64,000 nucleotides of DNA from Hemerocallis citrina (Eukaryota; Streptophyta; Magnoliopsida; Asparagales; Asphodelaceae). The notes under the pieces are model-generated. The model saw only the letters and a program-made list of their open reading frames with translations. It had not been told where the DNA came from and made no database searches. Positions 12,007 through 23,476 of the stretch are shown here, one piece after another. The translations under genes and the position numbers were made by a program. Location of the stretch: positions 108,743,073 through 108,807,072 of the forward strand of contig CM030363.1 of assembly GCA_017893485.1 (NCBI GenBank), in the 5' to 3' direction. Every line of letters starts with the position of its first letter. The stretch's first letter is position 1.

Positions 12007-12424
12007 GAGTTTTTTGAAAAACCTAAAACTATAAGTTTTAATGATAAAAGTAAGTCTATAGTTCAGACCAGTCGACTGAACCCAATTATCAGTCGCCTGT
12101 CCAGAAGTTCTGAGTTTCATTCAAAGAAACAAAAATCTCAGATAAGTCGACCTAATCTACCTCCCAGTCGACTGAATTTAAGGAACAAACGACTGAATGG
12201 TAACATAAAGTCGACTGGAAAAAGCAAAAATATATGGGTTCCAGTCAACCTGAGTCCAAAAGATAGAACTACTTACATTAATTCATACATTCTTTCTGTA
12301 TGTAATTCTGTTAATTATATTTCTACTTTTGGTGGAAAATTAAACTCTCTTTGGGTTTGGATTCGCACAAACTAATCTCTTTTGGACCCAATAAAAAGGG
12401 TACCATATTCACATTGAATATTTT

Positions 12425-12875
12425 ATAGGTACCTAAGAGAGATCGTTGGATACTTGACAGTGGATGCTCAAAGCACATGACTAGTCATGCCAATCTCCTA
12501 TCTTCCATTCAAGACATTGATGGAGGAACAATCACATTCGGTGACAACAACAAAGGAAAGGTCATTGGAATAGACATGGTCGGTAAGTACACTAACCCGT
12601 TAATAGAAGATGTTTTTTCTAGTTAGTGGACTTAAAAATAACTTGTTATGTATTAGCCAACTATGTGATAAAGATTATAAAATCATGTTAGAAAAAGATG
12701 CATGTTTAATTTATGACTCTACCATGCAAAATATAATTTTTGAAGGATGTAGAAAAAATAACATTTATGAATTGTGTTTAAAGTCTTATGATTTTTCGAA
12801 TGATTTCTGCTTAGTAGCTTCTAATAATGATTCTTAGCTATGGCATAAATATTTTGGCCATGTGAACATGAAAAC
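12425..12875 (+). pseudogene. pol: Copia protease and start of the pre-integrase domain
   Basis: The aspartic protease signature WILDSGCSKHMT starts at 12447, with the DSG catalytic triad intact. The retropepsin-like fold continues to about 12620, where a run of T causes a frameshift. The next frame (12610-12838) ends in TAG just before LWHKYFGH, the first histidine motif of the GAG-pre-integrase zinc domain. That domain is cut at 12875 by the solo LTR 12876-16166 and resumes at 16172. Confidence 0.8.
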
Positions 12876-14455
12876 TGTAACGCCCCAAATCCCAAATACA
12901 CTGAATTCGAGATGTTCTACAGGATCTTTCCGCTTCGTTTAGTACAATTTTACAAGGAAATTTGAACTTTTCACTTTACATCAGAGTTTACATGATTACA
13001 TTACACGTTACATTGCACATCGGAAGTAAACTTTACAACAATGAAATAAATGTACAACAACATTGAATAATCTTTAAGCATTTGTTCCTCTTTAATCTGG
13101 ATCAAGCCATTTACCTGCATATAAGACTGTGGGTACGTCAGTTTATTCAACCGACGATCATTATACATGGCCATCCTCTCTATGTCGAAAATAGTATAAC
13201 TTATTTTTCATATTTAGCAAACACAAACTTGTCACATATCAAACCAAAGGGACTACCGTATTGATGTCGTGTTGTGATTGTGCACTTAGTCCTTAATGCA
13301 TTTATTTATATTACATGACACTAATGCGCACTTATTCGGATTCTATGCATCCCATACTACATAGGTCCAAGGGCAAGCCCTTAATCGTTCTTCATCTTTG
13401 TAGGGTTCAATCACTGGCCATGACTTAATCTACTACTGTAATTACGGTATGAATCTTAGATAATCTATGAGTACAAGAACGTGTACAGAAAATCCTGGAG
13501 GGGAATCCCACGTCATGTCACGACGCATCGTGAAGACAGCCTGTGGCAATTCAGCCTCCTTCATGGCACACGATCCTATTGCAGTCACCAAACATCTCAC
13601 AAGCGTCGCCACCGGGACGATAATTCTGGAGTAGTGCCCATGCCATGTCTTGACGCATCAAGCAGGCAGCCTGTGGATCACTCTCACACCGCCAATCCGA
13701 TGGCCCTCATACTCGTATTTTTCTCCTACTTTCATCACGTCTCCACTATGTACTAATCCTTAGTTTTTATCAAAATCATGAACAAAAATCAAAGCTCTAG
13801 AGTTAGCCTCTCCACTAAACCGGACTTATTCATTCGTTCAAACATGACCAACCTTGGTCTTTCTTTTAAAATTTCATTTCATTTATTTTCAATGCCGGGG
13901 GAGACTTAGCTACTCCTTTTGTTTCAATTTTCAATTCACAATTTCCAAAATGAGCATTTCCAACTCATAAATTCATTTGTTGATTTATCATACTCAAAAG
14001 TATTTCTCTTTTCCAATCATGATTTCTAATTCGTTCAAATAGTCCATAACTATACATGAAATTCAACTATCCATCATGTAACTCATGAAATGTTATTTTC
14101 ACATAAAAACCCACATCACCAATTATTCAATCAAAGGTGAACATGTACGCTTCATAATTTCCACACTATTCTCAAATGAGAATAATTTGCATCACATCAC
14201 ACAATATAATTTCTTTTTGCCAAATTAACTTTCTAATCCTTCATTTCAAGTTATTTTTGCAAGATATAACTCTACAAAAATATAAATATAGAACCATAGT
14301 TCTATTCACAAATTTTATTCTCAAATCATGTTTAATTTCATGCAAATACTCCCCAAATTATTTTTCTTAAGTCCTATGTATTTTTAGAAGAATAGTCATA
14401 TTTTTTTCAATAATTTTTTGATCACTAAAACATCCAAAAAAAACATTTTTCATAA

Positions 14456-14686
14456 CTGCCGTAGCCAAGAGTCGAACCCAGGACCACAGAGAACACAGCC
14501 GAAGGCACAGGCCACTAGGCCATTTGCGCTGGCGGTATAAAGAGGCACTGAGGGTATTAAATACTCTCGGCCGCTGATTCCTATACATTTAAGAAAATTG
14601 TGAAACAAAATGTGTGCCACAGGGATTCGAACCAGCCATCGCAGGGAACCCAACGCACGCTCTGACCACTTGAGCTACGTGCTCAG
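14456..14686 (-). other. Pair of tRNA-like modules in solo LTR Z
   Basis: Read on the minus strand, module one (14686 to 14612) has GTAGCTCAAGTGGTCAGAGC, which looks like a tRNA D arm with a GCTC/GAGC stem, and GGTTCGAATCC, a perfect B box. Module two (14535 to 14456) has TGGCCTAGTGGCCTG and GGTTCGACTC. T and acceptor stems do not pair well, so these are tRNA-like rather than tRNA genes. Confidence 0.65.
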
Positions 14687-15606
14687 GTTGTCAAAGTACA
14701 ACTTAAATTCTTTTTAAACCAATTTTCTCTGTTGTTAAAATGTTTCGATGTTCAACTAGCCCTCATTTCATTTTGCTTTCATGATAATTACCGTAAAATT
14801 CCAGATTGATCATTTCTTATCTAATTTACATATCAGTATGAAACAAATAATTTTTTTCAACAATTAAAACATATTTTCATACAATTAATTCGAATTCTAC
14901 ATTATAACTACTACATTCTTTATTTCGACATTTATTAACAACTAATACTACTAATCCCTTTATTCGCAAACTAAGGATTAATTCTCTGTTTTTAACCCTT
15001 TATCATACATACAAATCTATAACTTAATTCATTTATTTCAATATCACACAATGATCCATTTGTTCACATCAAGTAGCATTGCCAATCTACTAACTTTGTG
15101 TATATAATTTGTGACGTAGATAATGAGACCTTCTTTAACAAACCATGGTTATAATTAATCCATACAAACTTAGATTTTTACTAATCAAATCACATACAAT
15201 TTGCACACTCACATTCCAATCAATTCATAGGTCAATGTCCAATTAAAAGTGTACTCTTATTAATATTTTTCATGCCTCATTCATTCAATTTAATCTAGAA
15301 TGCATCCCTAATTAGAATATAGAAAATTTACCCACCTTAATTTGGAGAGAAAAATACAATTTAGCAACCTCCTAGACGAATGTCCTTGCAACGAGAGTGC
15401 TCCTCCTCCTTGAACACGCGCACGCAAGCCTCCTAAGCACCCAACCGAGAGCTCCCTCTTGATGAATGCCGACCCTTCTTTTCTCCTTGATGTTGCAAGC
15501 ACAATCCCACACTCTCTCAATCTTTTAACTCACAAAATCACTACTAGATAATATAATTTAGACTATAGGTTTGGAGGGATTAATAAGCACAAGAATAACT
15601 AGCCAT

Positions 15607-15627
15607 GGGGGGGGGGGGGGTATTTAT
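15607..15627 (-). promoter_or_regulatory. LTR TATA box followed by a 14-C run (minus strand)
   Basis: On the minus strand TATAAATA (15628 to 15621) is followed directly by 14 C. This marks the likely promoter and the orientation of solo LTR Z. Confidence 0.65.
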
Positions 15628-16171
15628 ACTAAAAATCAAAGAGAATGGAGGGCTAGGATCAAGTAGTTGGTTATATGATGGAGGGCTAGGATGAAAGTAG
15701 GAGTTGCATTAACTACCCACAACCAAGTAACCACCACACCATGATTTCCACTCAAATTTTCATTTCCCTCCAAGCTCCCAACGGGCCTAGTTTGAAAAAG
15801 TGCATTTTGCACGTGTACATGCAAGCAACTAGGTCCAAAAAATTGTACATTAAATAAATAAACTTTAAATTGTATTCTACATGACAAGTTGTATTAAAAA
15901 TAAATTAATCCATGGGCTTTAGTTTATGGGCCAAAATACTTATTATAAAAATAATAAATTAAATTAACTTTGGGCTTTTAAAAAGAAAAGGCTTTTAGTC
16001 TAGTTGAAAGAAAGCTTTGTGAAAATAATTTAAAAGCACATATTTAAAAATCCATACCCATCATAATGGAAATAATCATAAGATTTAATTCAACCAAAAA
16101 TATTGCACGTGCACACTACGTGCAAAATAAATAATTTTTCATTAAATGAAAAATCAGGGCATTTCAAAAAC

Positions 16172-17350
16172 TCTTGCTAAATTGTCTAAGTACAACCTAG
16201 TTAAAGGGCTGCCAAGACTATCCTATGAAAATGATAAGTTATGTGATGCAAGTCAATTAGGTCAACAAATTAAATCTACTTTTAAAACAAAAGAAGTAAT
16301 TTTTACTAGTAGGCCGCTCGAATTAATCCACATGGATTTATTTGGCCCTACTGGAGTTGCTTCTTTAAATAAAAGTTGGTATGTATTTGTTTTAGTAGAC
16401 GATTTTTCACGATCCACTTGGACTTTCTTTTTAAAACATAGGAATGATGCTTTTGTAGAATTTGCTAATTTTTGTAAACGAATTCAAAATTAAAAGTCTC
16501 TAACCATAGTCACTATTGGAAGCGATCATGGTGGAGAATTTGAAAATAAAACGTTTGCAGAATATTACAACAAGAATGGTATAACTCATTCGTTTGCTTT
16601 TCCTAGAGCTTCACCACAAAATGGAGTGGTTGAAAGGAAGAATAGGACTTTGCAAGAATGTGTATGTACCATGCTTATTGAAAGCAATTTACCTAAATAT
16701 TTTTAGGCTGAAACCGATGGTACAGCTTGTTATGTTTTAAATAGAATTTTGATTAGACCTAAGCTAAAAAAAACATGTTATGAGCTATTTTTTGATAGAA
16801 TTCCTAAGGTTTCTTATTTTAAGATATTTGGATGTAAATGTTTTATTCTGAACACTAAAGATGATTTAGATAAGTTTGATCCTAGATCTAATAAGGGTAT
16901 CTTTATAGGATACTCAAATAGGAGTAAGGCATATAGGATCTTCAACAAGTCAACATTGACTATTGAAGAATCCATGCATGTTGCATTTGATAAATCTCTG
17001 CCTTCATCAACTTTGATTGAATATGATGAAACTGATTCGTCACCTTTAAATAAAGTTATTACATCTTTAGAGCAAACAACCCTTGCGGATAAGTTGATTG
17101 ACAAGGAAGTCAAGTCAGCTGATGTGAATCAGTCGACTGATGGACAAGTCAAGTCGACTGATCCTGTTGTGATGTCTCCAACTTTACCAAAGTCTTTTGT
17201 TGAAGTTAGAGATCATCCTCATGACTTAATAATTGGTGACATTTTCCGTGGTATTCAGAAAAGATCTCATGTTAACATGATTTCTCACACAGCTTTCTTG
17301 TCGGATTTTGAACCGAAGAATATACAAGAAGCTTGTAAGAATGAGTTTTG
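16172..17350 (+). pseudogene. pol: Copia integrase (after the nested LTR)
   Basis: The frame continues the pre-integrase domain (LAKLSKYNLVKGLP) and then shows a Cys to Ser change in the zinc motif (CDASQLG). The catalytic core follows: first Asp in HMDLFGP near 16335, second Asp in GSDHGGEF near 16530, and Glu in NGVVERKNRT near 16630. TAA at 16491 and TAG near 16705 interrupt it. The C-terminal IFGCKCF and KGIFIGYS motifs are present. Integrase would insert the cDNA into nuclear DNA. A stretch near 17130-17160, between integrase and reverse transcriptase, contains two CAGTCGACTG-type motifs. Confidence 0.85.
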
Positions 17351-18364
17351 GATGATGCCATGCAAGATGAGTTAAACCAATTTATAAAGAATGGTGTATG
17401 GGATTTAGTTCCACGACCTCCTGATCATACTATAATTAGTACCAAATGGGTATTCAAGAATAAGTTAGATGAATCAGGACAAGTTGTTAGGAACAAAGCT
17501 AGCTTAGTTGCTCAGGATATAATCAAGAAGAAGGCATAGATTTTGATGAAACATATGCTCCTATTGCTAAACTAGAATCTATTCGTATTTTATTATCTTT
17601 TGCTTATTTCATGAATTTTACACTCTTTCAAATGGTCGTGAAAAATGCTTTCCTTAATGGATTTATAAAGGAAGATGTTTATGTTAAGAAACCACCTGGT
17701 TTCGAATATGAACAATTCCCAAACCATGTTTTTAAATTAAAAAAGGCTTTATACGGTCTTAAACATACACCACGTGCTTGGTATGATCGATTAAAGACTT
17801 CTTTTAGAAACGGGTTTTGAAATAGGTAAAATAGACACTACCATGTTTATTAGGAGAATAGAGACAGATTTCCTGATCATACAAATATATGTAGATGACA
17901 TAATTTTTGGTTTTACTAATAGTAATCTCTGTCAAGAGTTTGCTAACACCATGAAAAACGAATTTGAGATGAGTCACATGGGTGAACTCAACTATTTCCT
18001 TGGAGTACAAATTAAACAATCACCTAATGGCATATTTATTAATCAAGGAAAATATGCTAAGGAATTACTCAAACGGTTTGGCATAGATAGCACGAGTAGT
18101 AAGACCACACCTATGGCTACTACCACTATCCTTGACAAAGATGAATTAGATAAGAGTATTGATCAAAAACCTAATCAAGGTATGATTGGCTCACTCTTAT
18201 ATATAACTGCTAGTAGACCCGATATTATGTTTAGTGTATGTTTGTATGCTAGTTATCAATCGAGTCTTAAAGAGTCTCACTTAAAAGCTGTGAAATGCAT
18301 TTTAAGATATATTAAAGGCACGTCTGATTATGGTCTATTTTATCCACGCACCAATAACTTTTAA
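17348..18364 (+). pseudogene. pol: Copia reverse transcriptase, three frames
   Basis: The copia RT begins with WDLVPRPP and STKWVFKNK, shifts frame near 17350, 17520 and 17815, and carries KKALYGLKHTPRAWYDR and the catalytic YVDDIIFG box near 17890. SLLYITASRPDIMFSV marks the connection region. The frame stops at 18362 just before RNase H. Reading frames line up in order without large gaps, so decay is by small indels. Confidence 0.9.
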
Positions 18365-18841
18365 CTTTTGTCTTATAGTGATGCGGATTTTCTAGGTAGT
18401 AAAACTAACCGCAAGAGCACTAGTGGAACATGTCACTTTTTGGGACATTCCCTAGTATCTTGGTGCAGTAAGAAGCTAAATTCTCTATCCCTGTCAACTA
18501 CAGAAGCTGAATATATCGCTGCAAGTTTGGCATGTACCCAAATTTTGTGGATGAAACAAACCCTATTAGATTATGATATTTCTTTTTCAAAGCCTGTTAT
18601 AATGTGTGATAATACCAGTGCCATTAACTTATCTACAAATCTGGTTCAACATTCACGTACGAAACACATTGATATTAGACATTATTTTCTACATGATCAT
18701 GTTTTAAGGAGAGACATTTCTTTAGACTTTATTTCTATTGATAAACAGATAGCTGACATCTTTACTAAACCACTTAAGAAAGACACATTTATCACTTTAA
18801 GAAGAGAACTAGGAATTTGTAGTTTTTATGATGTTTCTTGA
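18365..18841 (+). pseudogene. pol: Copia RNase H
   Basis: The domain has the copia RNase H signature: SYSDADFLG with the first catalytic Asp, RKSTSGTCHFLG, the Glu in STTEAEYIAAS, the CDNTSAINLS Asp, and the C-terminal HSRTKHIDIRHYFLHDHV with ADIFTKPL. This part is uninterrupted after the TAA at 18362. It would remove RNA from the RNA-DNA hybrid. Confidence 0.9.
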
Positions 18842-19411
18842 GATTTTAACTCTGGTAAGTCGACTGACCAACTACTTTTAGTCATATATATTTTTTCGAG
18901 TTTTATGCTCTGGAAAGTTCACAGTAATCCAGTCGACTTCCAGTTGTATTTATGCTATTTTTGTTTCTTTTTTTTGCTCTCAACTATGTCGAAAGCCCTA
19001 CATATCAATCGACTGTCGCGAATTAGGTTTTGTCAAATTCAAAATTTTGACACATCTTCTGAGGCGACTCGTTACCTTTGACCAATCCGAGCCGTTGATA
19101 CTCTTTTATTTTAATCTCAACCATCTATCTTAAGTAAATGCCCTACACTTTTACTACAGTCAGCTGCTGCTGTTTGCACTGGATACACTCTTACCCCTTT
19201 CCTTCACTTTTACTTTCAATCTTTCTCTCTCCAATCGGCTGCTGTTGTTTAATGCCTGGTGATTTCGAGCTTTGAAGCCCAAATCTAAGCCCTATCTCCA
19301 TCTCCAGTGCTTCTCAGAGGATCTATTAGAGTTCTGTGTTTCTTTTGGTGTCTCCTTGTTGGTATAACTTCCTTAAAATCTTTCCTTCTCTCTGTTTTTG
19401 AAGTTTTTTTA
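18842..19411 (+). other. Copia spacer between RNase H and the extra frame
   Basis: About 570 bp without a supported frame. It carries AGTCGACTG-type motifs near 18857, 18930 and 19010 and a pyrimidine-rich stretch before the ATG at 19412 that could hold a splice acceptor for a subgenomic message, though this cannot be shown. Confidence 0.5.
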
Positions 19412-20451
19412 ATGGCCCCCAAAAGTTCCCGTTCCTCTAATGTAGAGGAAGAAGGACAATCATCTAGAGACTATCTTCAATATTTGAGAAATCTGAATAT
19501 CATTGATAAATGGTACATTATTTGTTCCATTATCATTTTTCCGGGTAGGTTTGTGAATTTTCCGGATTTAGATCGGTTCCTTCTAGCCCCATTGTTTGAG
19601 CAATGTGGGTTATTTGATCTATTGTCTCTTGTAAACCAACCCACTTACTATCCTCACCTAATATATTTTTTTTACACAAATATGAAGATTACTACTTCGG
19701 AGGATGGTAATGAGACTTTTATTTTATCGCCTGTCAAAAATAAACGTATGAAAATCTCTCCTGCTAGACTAAGTCTTATTTTGGGTCTGTCTGATGAAGG
19801 GTGTGATTTAGGAGATGTTGATATGGATGATGACTCCATTTTTTTCTAGAATTTATTTGCCAAATCATGGTCCTCCTATGACCAATCATTTATTACTCCT
19901 ATTGCTAAGCTAGTTGCACGCATACTGTCATATAATATTATTCCCAAAACAGGGAGTTATGACCAGTATTCTCTTAAGTTGCAACAAACTATTTATGCAA
20001 TTTTTGGCAACATAAAAATAAATTGGTGTCAAGTATCTTCAATCGTCTTGCTAAGGCTCATACTTCGTTTCTTCCATTTGGTGCTTTACTCACTTACGTC
20101 TTCTATGCTTATGATGTTGATCTCGAATCTGAGACGCATGTTGTAAAACACTTTGACTCATTTGATCATGCTAGTTTAGCACGTATGAAGTTGCTAAATT
20201 TTTCACCTAGGTCTCCTTCTAGGAATGTACCTCCTATCCCCTTAGCCACTTCAACTCGTCGGTCTTCTGCTTCTAGTTCATCTCGTCCTCATGCTGATTT
20301 TGATGATCCAAGAAGTTTTTACACTTCTGTTAATTATCTTATGGATCGTCAAAATGCTCTTGAAGCAAGTATTTCTCATCTCGCTCAGTTGTTCACCTCT
20401 CAGTTTCCTCCTCCCTCTCAAGGTGCTCAAGATGAAGATGGCGAAGACTGA
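19412..20451 (+). pseudogene. Copia extra ORF downstream of pol (plant transposon-protein-like)
   Basis: The frame starts MAPKSSRSS at 19412 and runs to TAG at 19847. A shifted frame resumes about 20023 and ends at 20451. The segment FPGRFVNFPDLDRF, CGLFDLLSL and FYTNMKI, followed by ARLSLILGLSDEG, resembles the N-terminal part of the 'putative plant transposon protein' family often found next to Athila and SIRE-type elements. The end is rich in Ser, Pro and acidic residues. SIRE-type elements often carry an envelope-like or other extra ORF here. No signal peptide or clear membrane anchor is seen, so an envelope role is not supported. The family match is from memory and moderate. Confidence 0.6.
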
Positions 20452-20616
20452 TTAGCGACATTTTTATTTTTTTATGTATTTTTTTTTTACTTATTTTGTA
20501 TTTTGTCTTTATGTAGCTCGTTTGAACTATGCATTTTTCACCTTCTATGTATAACTTTGCTTTTGCTTCTTTATGCTTCCTATGCTTGTTTCTCCTATTT
20601 TTTGTTTTTGTTGATG

Positions 20617-20633
20617 ACAAAGGGGGAGAGAAT
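20617..20633 (+). other. Upstream extra polypurine tract
   Basis: GACAAAGGGGGAGAGA lies about 190 bp before the 3' LTR and resembles the main tract at 20795-20810. SIRE-type copia elements commonly carry such repeated AAAGGGGGAGA tracts. Confidence 0.65.
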
Positions 20634-20794
20634 ATTGTGCATTTTTTTTGTGTCATTTCATGCATGTTTTATTGTTGTGCATGTTGTGCATGTTTTTTCA
20701 ATATATGTGTACATTTATTAGGAGGAGCATTGAACATTGAGCATGTGTAATATTTTAAATATGCCTATTATTGTAAGCTACTGTGTTGTCATCA

Positions 20795-20810
20795 TCAAAA
20801 AGGGGGAGAA
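20795..20810 (+). other. Main polypurine tract of the copia element
   Basis: CAAAAAGGGGGAGAA abuts the 3' LTR start TGTTGATTC, the expected plus-strand primer site. Confidence 0.85.
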
Positions 20811-22266
20811 TGTTGATTCTTGATTTTGATGATTACAACACAATGCAAAGTTGTTGTACTACTTCTTATATATTACAGGATGTACACAAAGGTAAATTGA
20901 TCAAGCTCAAAGCAAATTGATCAAGCTCTACAAGGTTCTAAAGCTCAAGTGTGATCAAGCATTCAACGTCAAAGACAAAGGCTAAAGCTCCATTTCAATT
21001 GACTTAAGACACAAGACAAGACCAATGCTTAAATGTGCTATCTTATATGTCTTGTAAACAATTTGTAATTTTTTCCTTTCTTTGAGTCTTAGATGGATGT
21101 AACAGCCTTGTCACACACACACACTCACACTTATTTTATAACTGGGTGTTGCTTTTTCAAAAGATTAAAAGGTCGAAACAGTTTGATTTAGATCAGCTGT
21201 TGAGTACCAGTCGACTGCCTTATGGTATCAGTCGACTGTTCAGTACGAAACTGTCTGAACTCTTTTAAACTCTGACCAGTCGACTCATTATGACAACCCA
21301 GTCGACTGTTCAAGTCGTTTCGACAGTTTACTGATTTCAAAACTTGAATTTTCGAATTCAAAAGTTTATATCCATTTTTTAATCGGTTTTATAAACCATT
21401 TTTATAACGTTTCAATGGTTTCCAGTCTATATATAAAGTCTGTGAATCAACATTGAAAGGTTCTAAGATTTTTGCTTAAAAAGTTTAAGACTCTTACTTT
21501 CAGAAGAACAAGCATTCTAACTTGCACTCCAAAATTTCTAAGTCTTAGTTCTCTATTTTCAGTCCAGCATAACATCGAATTCGTTTTGGACTGAATTCAG
21601 AAGTTGGCCGAATAGCCATGTACAAAATCACATTCACAACAAGGCTATAGGATTGTAAACATTTTTATTGTTTTCTCTTTACTCTCGGTTGTGAGAGTGG
21701 TCCTTTCGGTTGGAGAGCATGACTCTAGGTTTTAGAGTCAGGTTTTCACTCTTGGTGGAAGAGTGGGTTTCTCTCTCTAGTTGTGAGAGAGGACTACGGG
21801 TTGGACAAGGTTGTTATCTAACACCGTAGGGTATCTTGTACTTTTTCATGAATAGTGGAAAATCTCAAGTGGGTTTCTTGGGGACTGGATGTAGGTCGGG
21901 AGGACCGAATCAAGATATATCGCGTGTACTCTGTGGTTGTATTTCTTTGAACTTGCATTTCATTTACTTATTTTTTAAGTTCTCTGTGGAAACTTGTCTG
22001 GACAGTCGACTGCGTGTCCTTTTAAGTCGACTAGTCAGACTTGTACTACATACTCTCTGAAAACTTGTCTGTTTAGTCGACTGGTTCTTCTATAAGTCGA
22101 CTGATCAGACTCGTCTTAAAATACTCTTCTTAACTGTCGCCCCAGTCAACTGGTTTCTCTTTTCAAGTCGACTGGAAAGGAGAAAAAGTTCAATTCTACA
22201 ATTATTTTTTTATAAAACACTATTCACCCCCTCTAGTATTTCTTGCCTTGCCTATAGGATCCAACA
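20811..22266 (+). mobile_element. Copia 3' LTR
   Basis: This LTR matches 9071-10530 with a few percent divergence. It retains intact CAGTCGACTG palindromes at 21208, 21229, 21299 and 22003, plus near copies at about 21277, 22074, 22094 and 22165, some of which are mutated in the 5' LTR. Confidence 0.9.
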
Positions 22267-22271
22267 ATCCA

Positions 22272-23476
22272 TTGACACAAATCCAAACCTATATACACAC
22301 ACAACATGAACAAGTTCACTAGAACTTGCATATGAGGAAAATATATTGTGATCGATTACATGTTGATTGATTGAGATCTTGTGACTTGAACTATGACATG
22401 ATAAATTAACTTGTACACTGTAAAAATCCATTCTAATTGTTGCATTAGTGTTAATACATTTTATGATACAATAACATGTTGATTATCCACTTTGATGAAC
22501 ATATATGTGATGACATTTTATGAATTCCTGCTGCCTGTTCTGTTTTGCACAGAGGTTTCGACCCTGTTATCATAAGAATTAACACAAGTTACATAAAGAT
22601 GAATTGTAGCCATAAGTATCTAGTTGCCAATATCATCCAGAATTTTTGAATTACGAATTGTAGTCTATGAGTTATTGCTGTTTTAGTGTTACTGTGAACT
22701 CATGAACTAGTAGTGGATAGTCAGGGTTGAATTAGTAGTGGATAGTCTCAGAAAATGTACTCGGTAGGGCCCTTCTTGTTTACATGGAATATTGACATTG
22801 AAGGTGGAGAATTACTTGTGAACTCATGAACTTGTTATCTTGTTATCTTGTTACCGTGTTACACCGAGTACATACTCTGTAGATCCCATCACTATGTCTA
22901 AAACGTACACTGTTTTGCATGCACCAAACCTGTGGTATGGGACGCAGTAGTATGTGCAGTAGATAGGAAAAACAACATGCTAATAAACCTAAGTTGACAC
23001 GTATATACTTGATCGTGACCATTGTTTATTGATATCGTTATTGCTTTTGTAATTTGATCTTGATTCATGTTCCTTGATGAACCTTGTTCCCTTACTATCT
23101 ACTTTTCACTACTTGCTGTCCGTACTTACTCTAAGGACAATTTTTTTTTTTTTTTTAGATGAACAAGTATAGGTGCACAAGGAGAATTACCAGAAGACAT
23201 TGGTGAGCAGTTCTTCTACGATCGGAGCAGGAGCATGCCAAAAGGTATTTGTTGTTTATTTCTAGTTGTTGGTTTTTAAATTGGACTATTGTATGTTTAG
23301 TCTAAGTATTTGTTTATGTGATTATGTATTTATGCGGGGTTGTGATTATTTCCTTGTCATATTGTTAAGTTAAGACTGATACAGCTTATGGATGATATGA
23401 GTTGGCGTACTTATATCATTCGCTGGGCCTCAGTTACGTGCCTATGTTCCCGTATTCTCGAAAGCGGGGCGTGACA
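22272..23476 (+). mobile_element. Solo LTR Y, right part
   Basis: Sequence after the copia target duplication completes solo LTR Y and ends GGGGCGTGACA at 23476, followed by the TTGAC duplicate (23477-23481). No coding is seen; a T16 run lies near 23142. Confidence 0.75.

Larger units (their letters stand above)
12876..16166 (-). mobile_element. Solo LTR Z of the Tekay family, inserted in copia pol
   Basis: This 3291-bp sequence starts TGTAACGCCCC and ends GCATTTCA. It is flanked by a perfect 5-bp duplication AAAAC (12871-12875 and 16167-16171). It aligns end to end with the LTRs at 54082-57382 and 62113-64000. Promoter orientation is minus, judged from the TATA box at 15621-15627 and from the matching element. 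No internal region remains, so unequal LTR recombination probably removed it. Small frames at 13481-13756, 14450-14653 and 15308-15520 recur in the other copies of the LTR but are not credible genes. Confidence 0.9.
9071..22266 (+). mobile_element. Ty1/copia element, SIRE/Maximus-like, whole span including a nested solo LTR
   Basis: LTRs of 1460 and 1456 bp begin TGTTGATTC and end GGATCCAACA. They are flanked by a perfect 5-bp target duplication ATCCA (9066-9070 and 22267-22271). Domain order is gag, protease, integrase, reverse transcriptase, RNase H, which is the copia order, followed by an extra sense frame. LTR length, the TTGGTATCAAAGC primer site and the AAAGGGGGAGA tracts fit the SIRE/Maximus lineage. 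The two LTRs differ at roughly 14 sites in the first 300 bp, so the insertion is much older than the Tat element. A 3.3-kb solo LTR (12876-16166) interrupts pol. Many stops and frameshifts make it non-functional. Confidence 0.9.

Noticed and set aside
13481..13756. A conserved 91-98 residue frame repeated at 54666 and 62709
   Set aside because: It is conserved because the LTR is repeated; start and frame length vary and the sequence is a repeat-rich LTR segment, not a protein family.
14612..14686. A functional tRNA gene
   Set aside because: The D arm and B box look good, but the acceptor and T stems do not pair and no sensible anticodon arm forms; three more copies are in LTRs.
19412..19849. 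An envelope gene in the copia element
   Set aside because: No signal peptide, glycoprotein-like pattern or clear membrane anchor; similarity is to plant transposon proteins instead.
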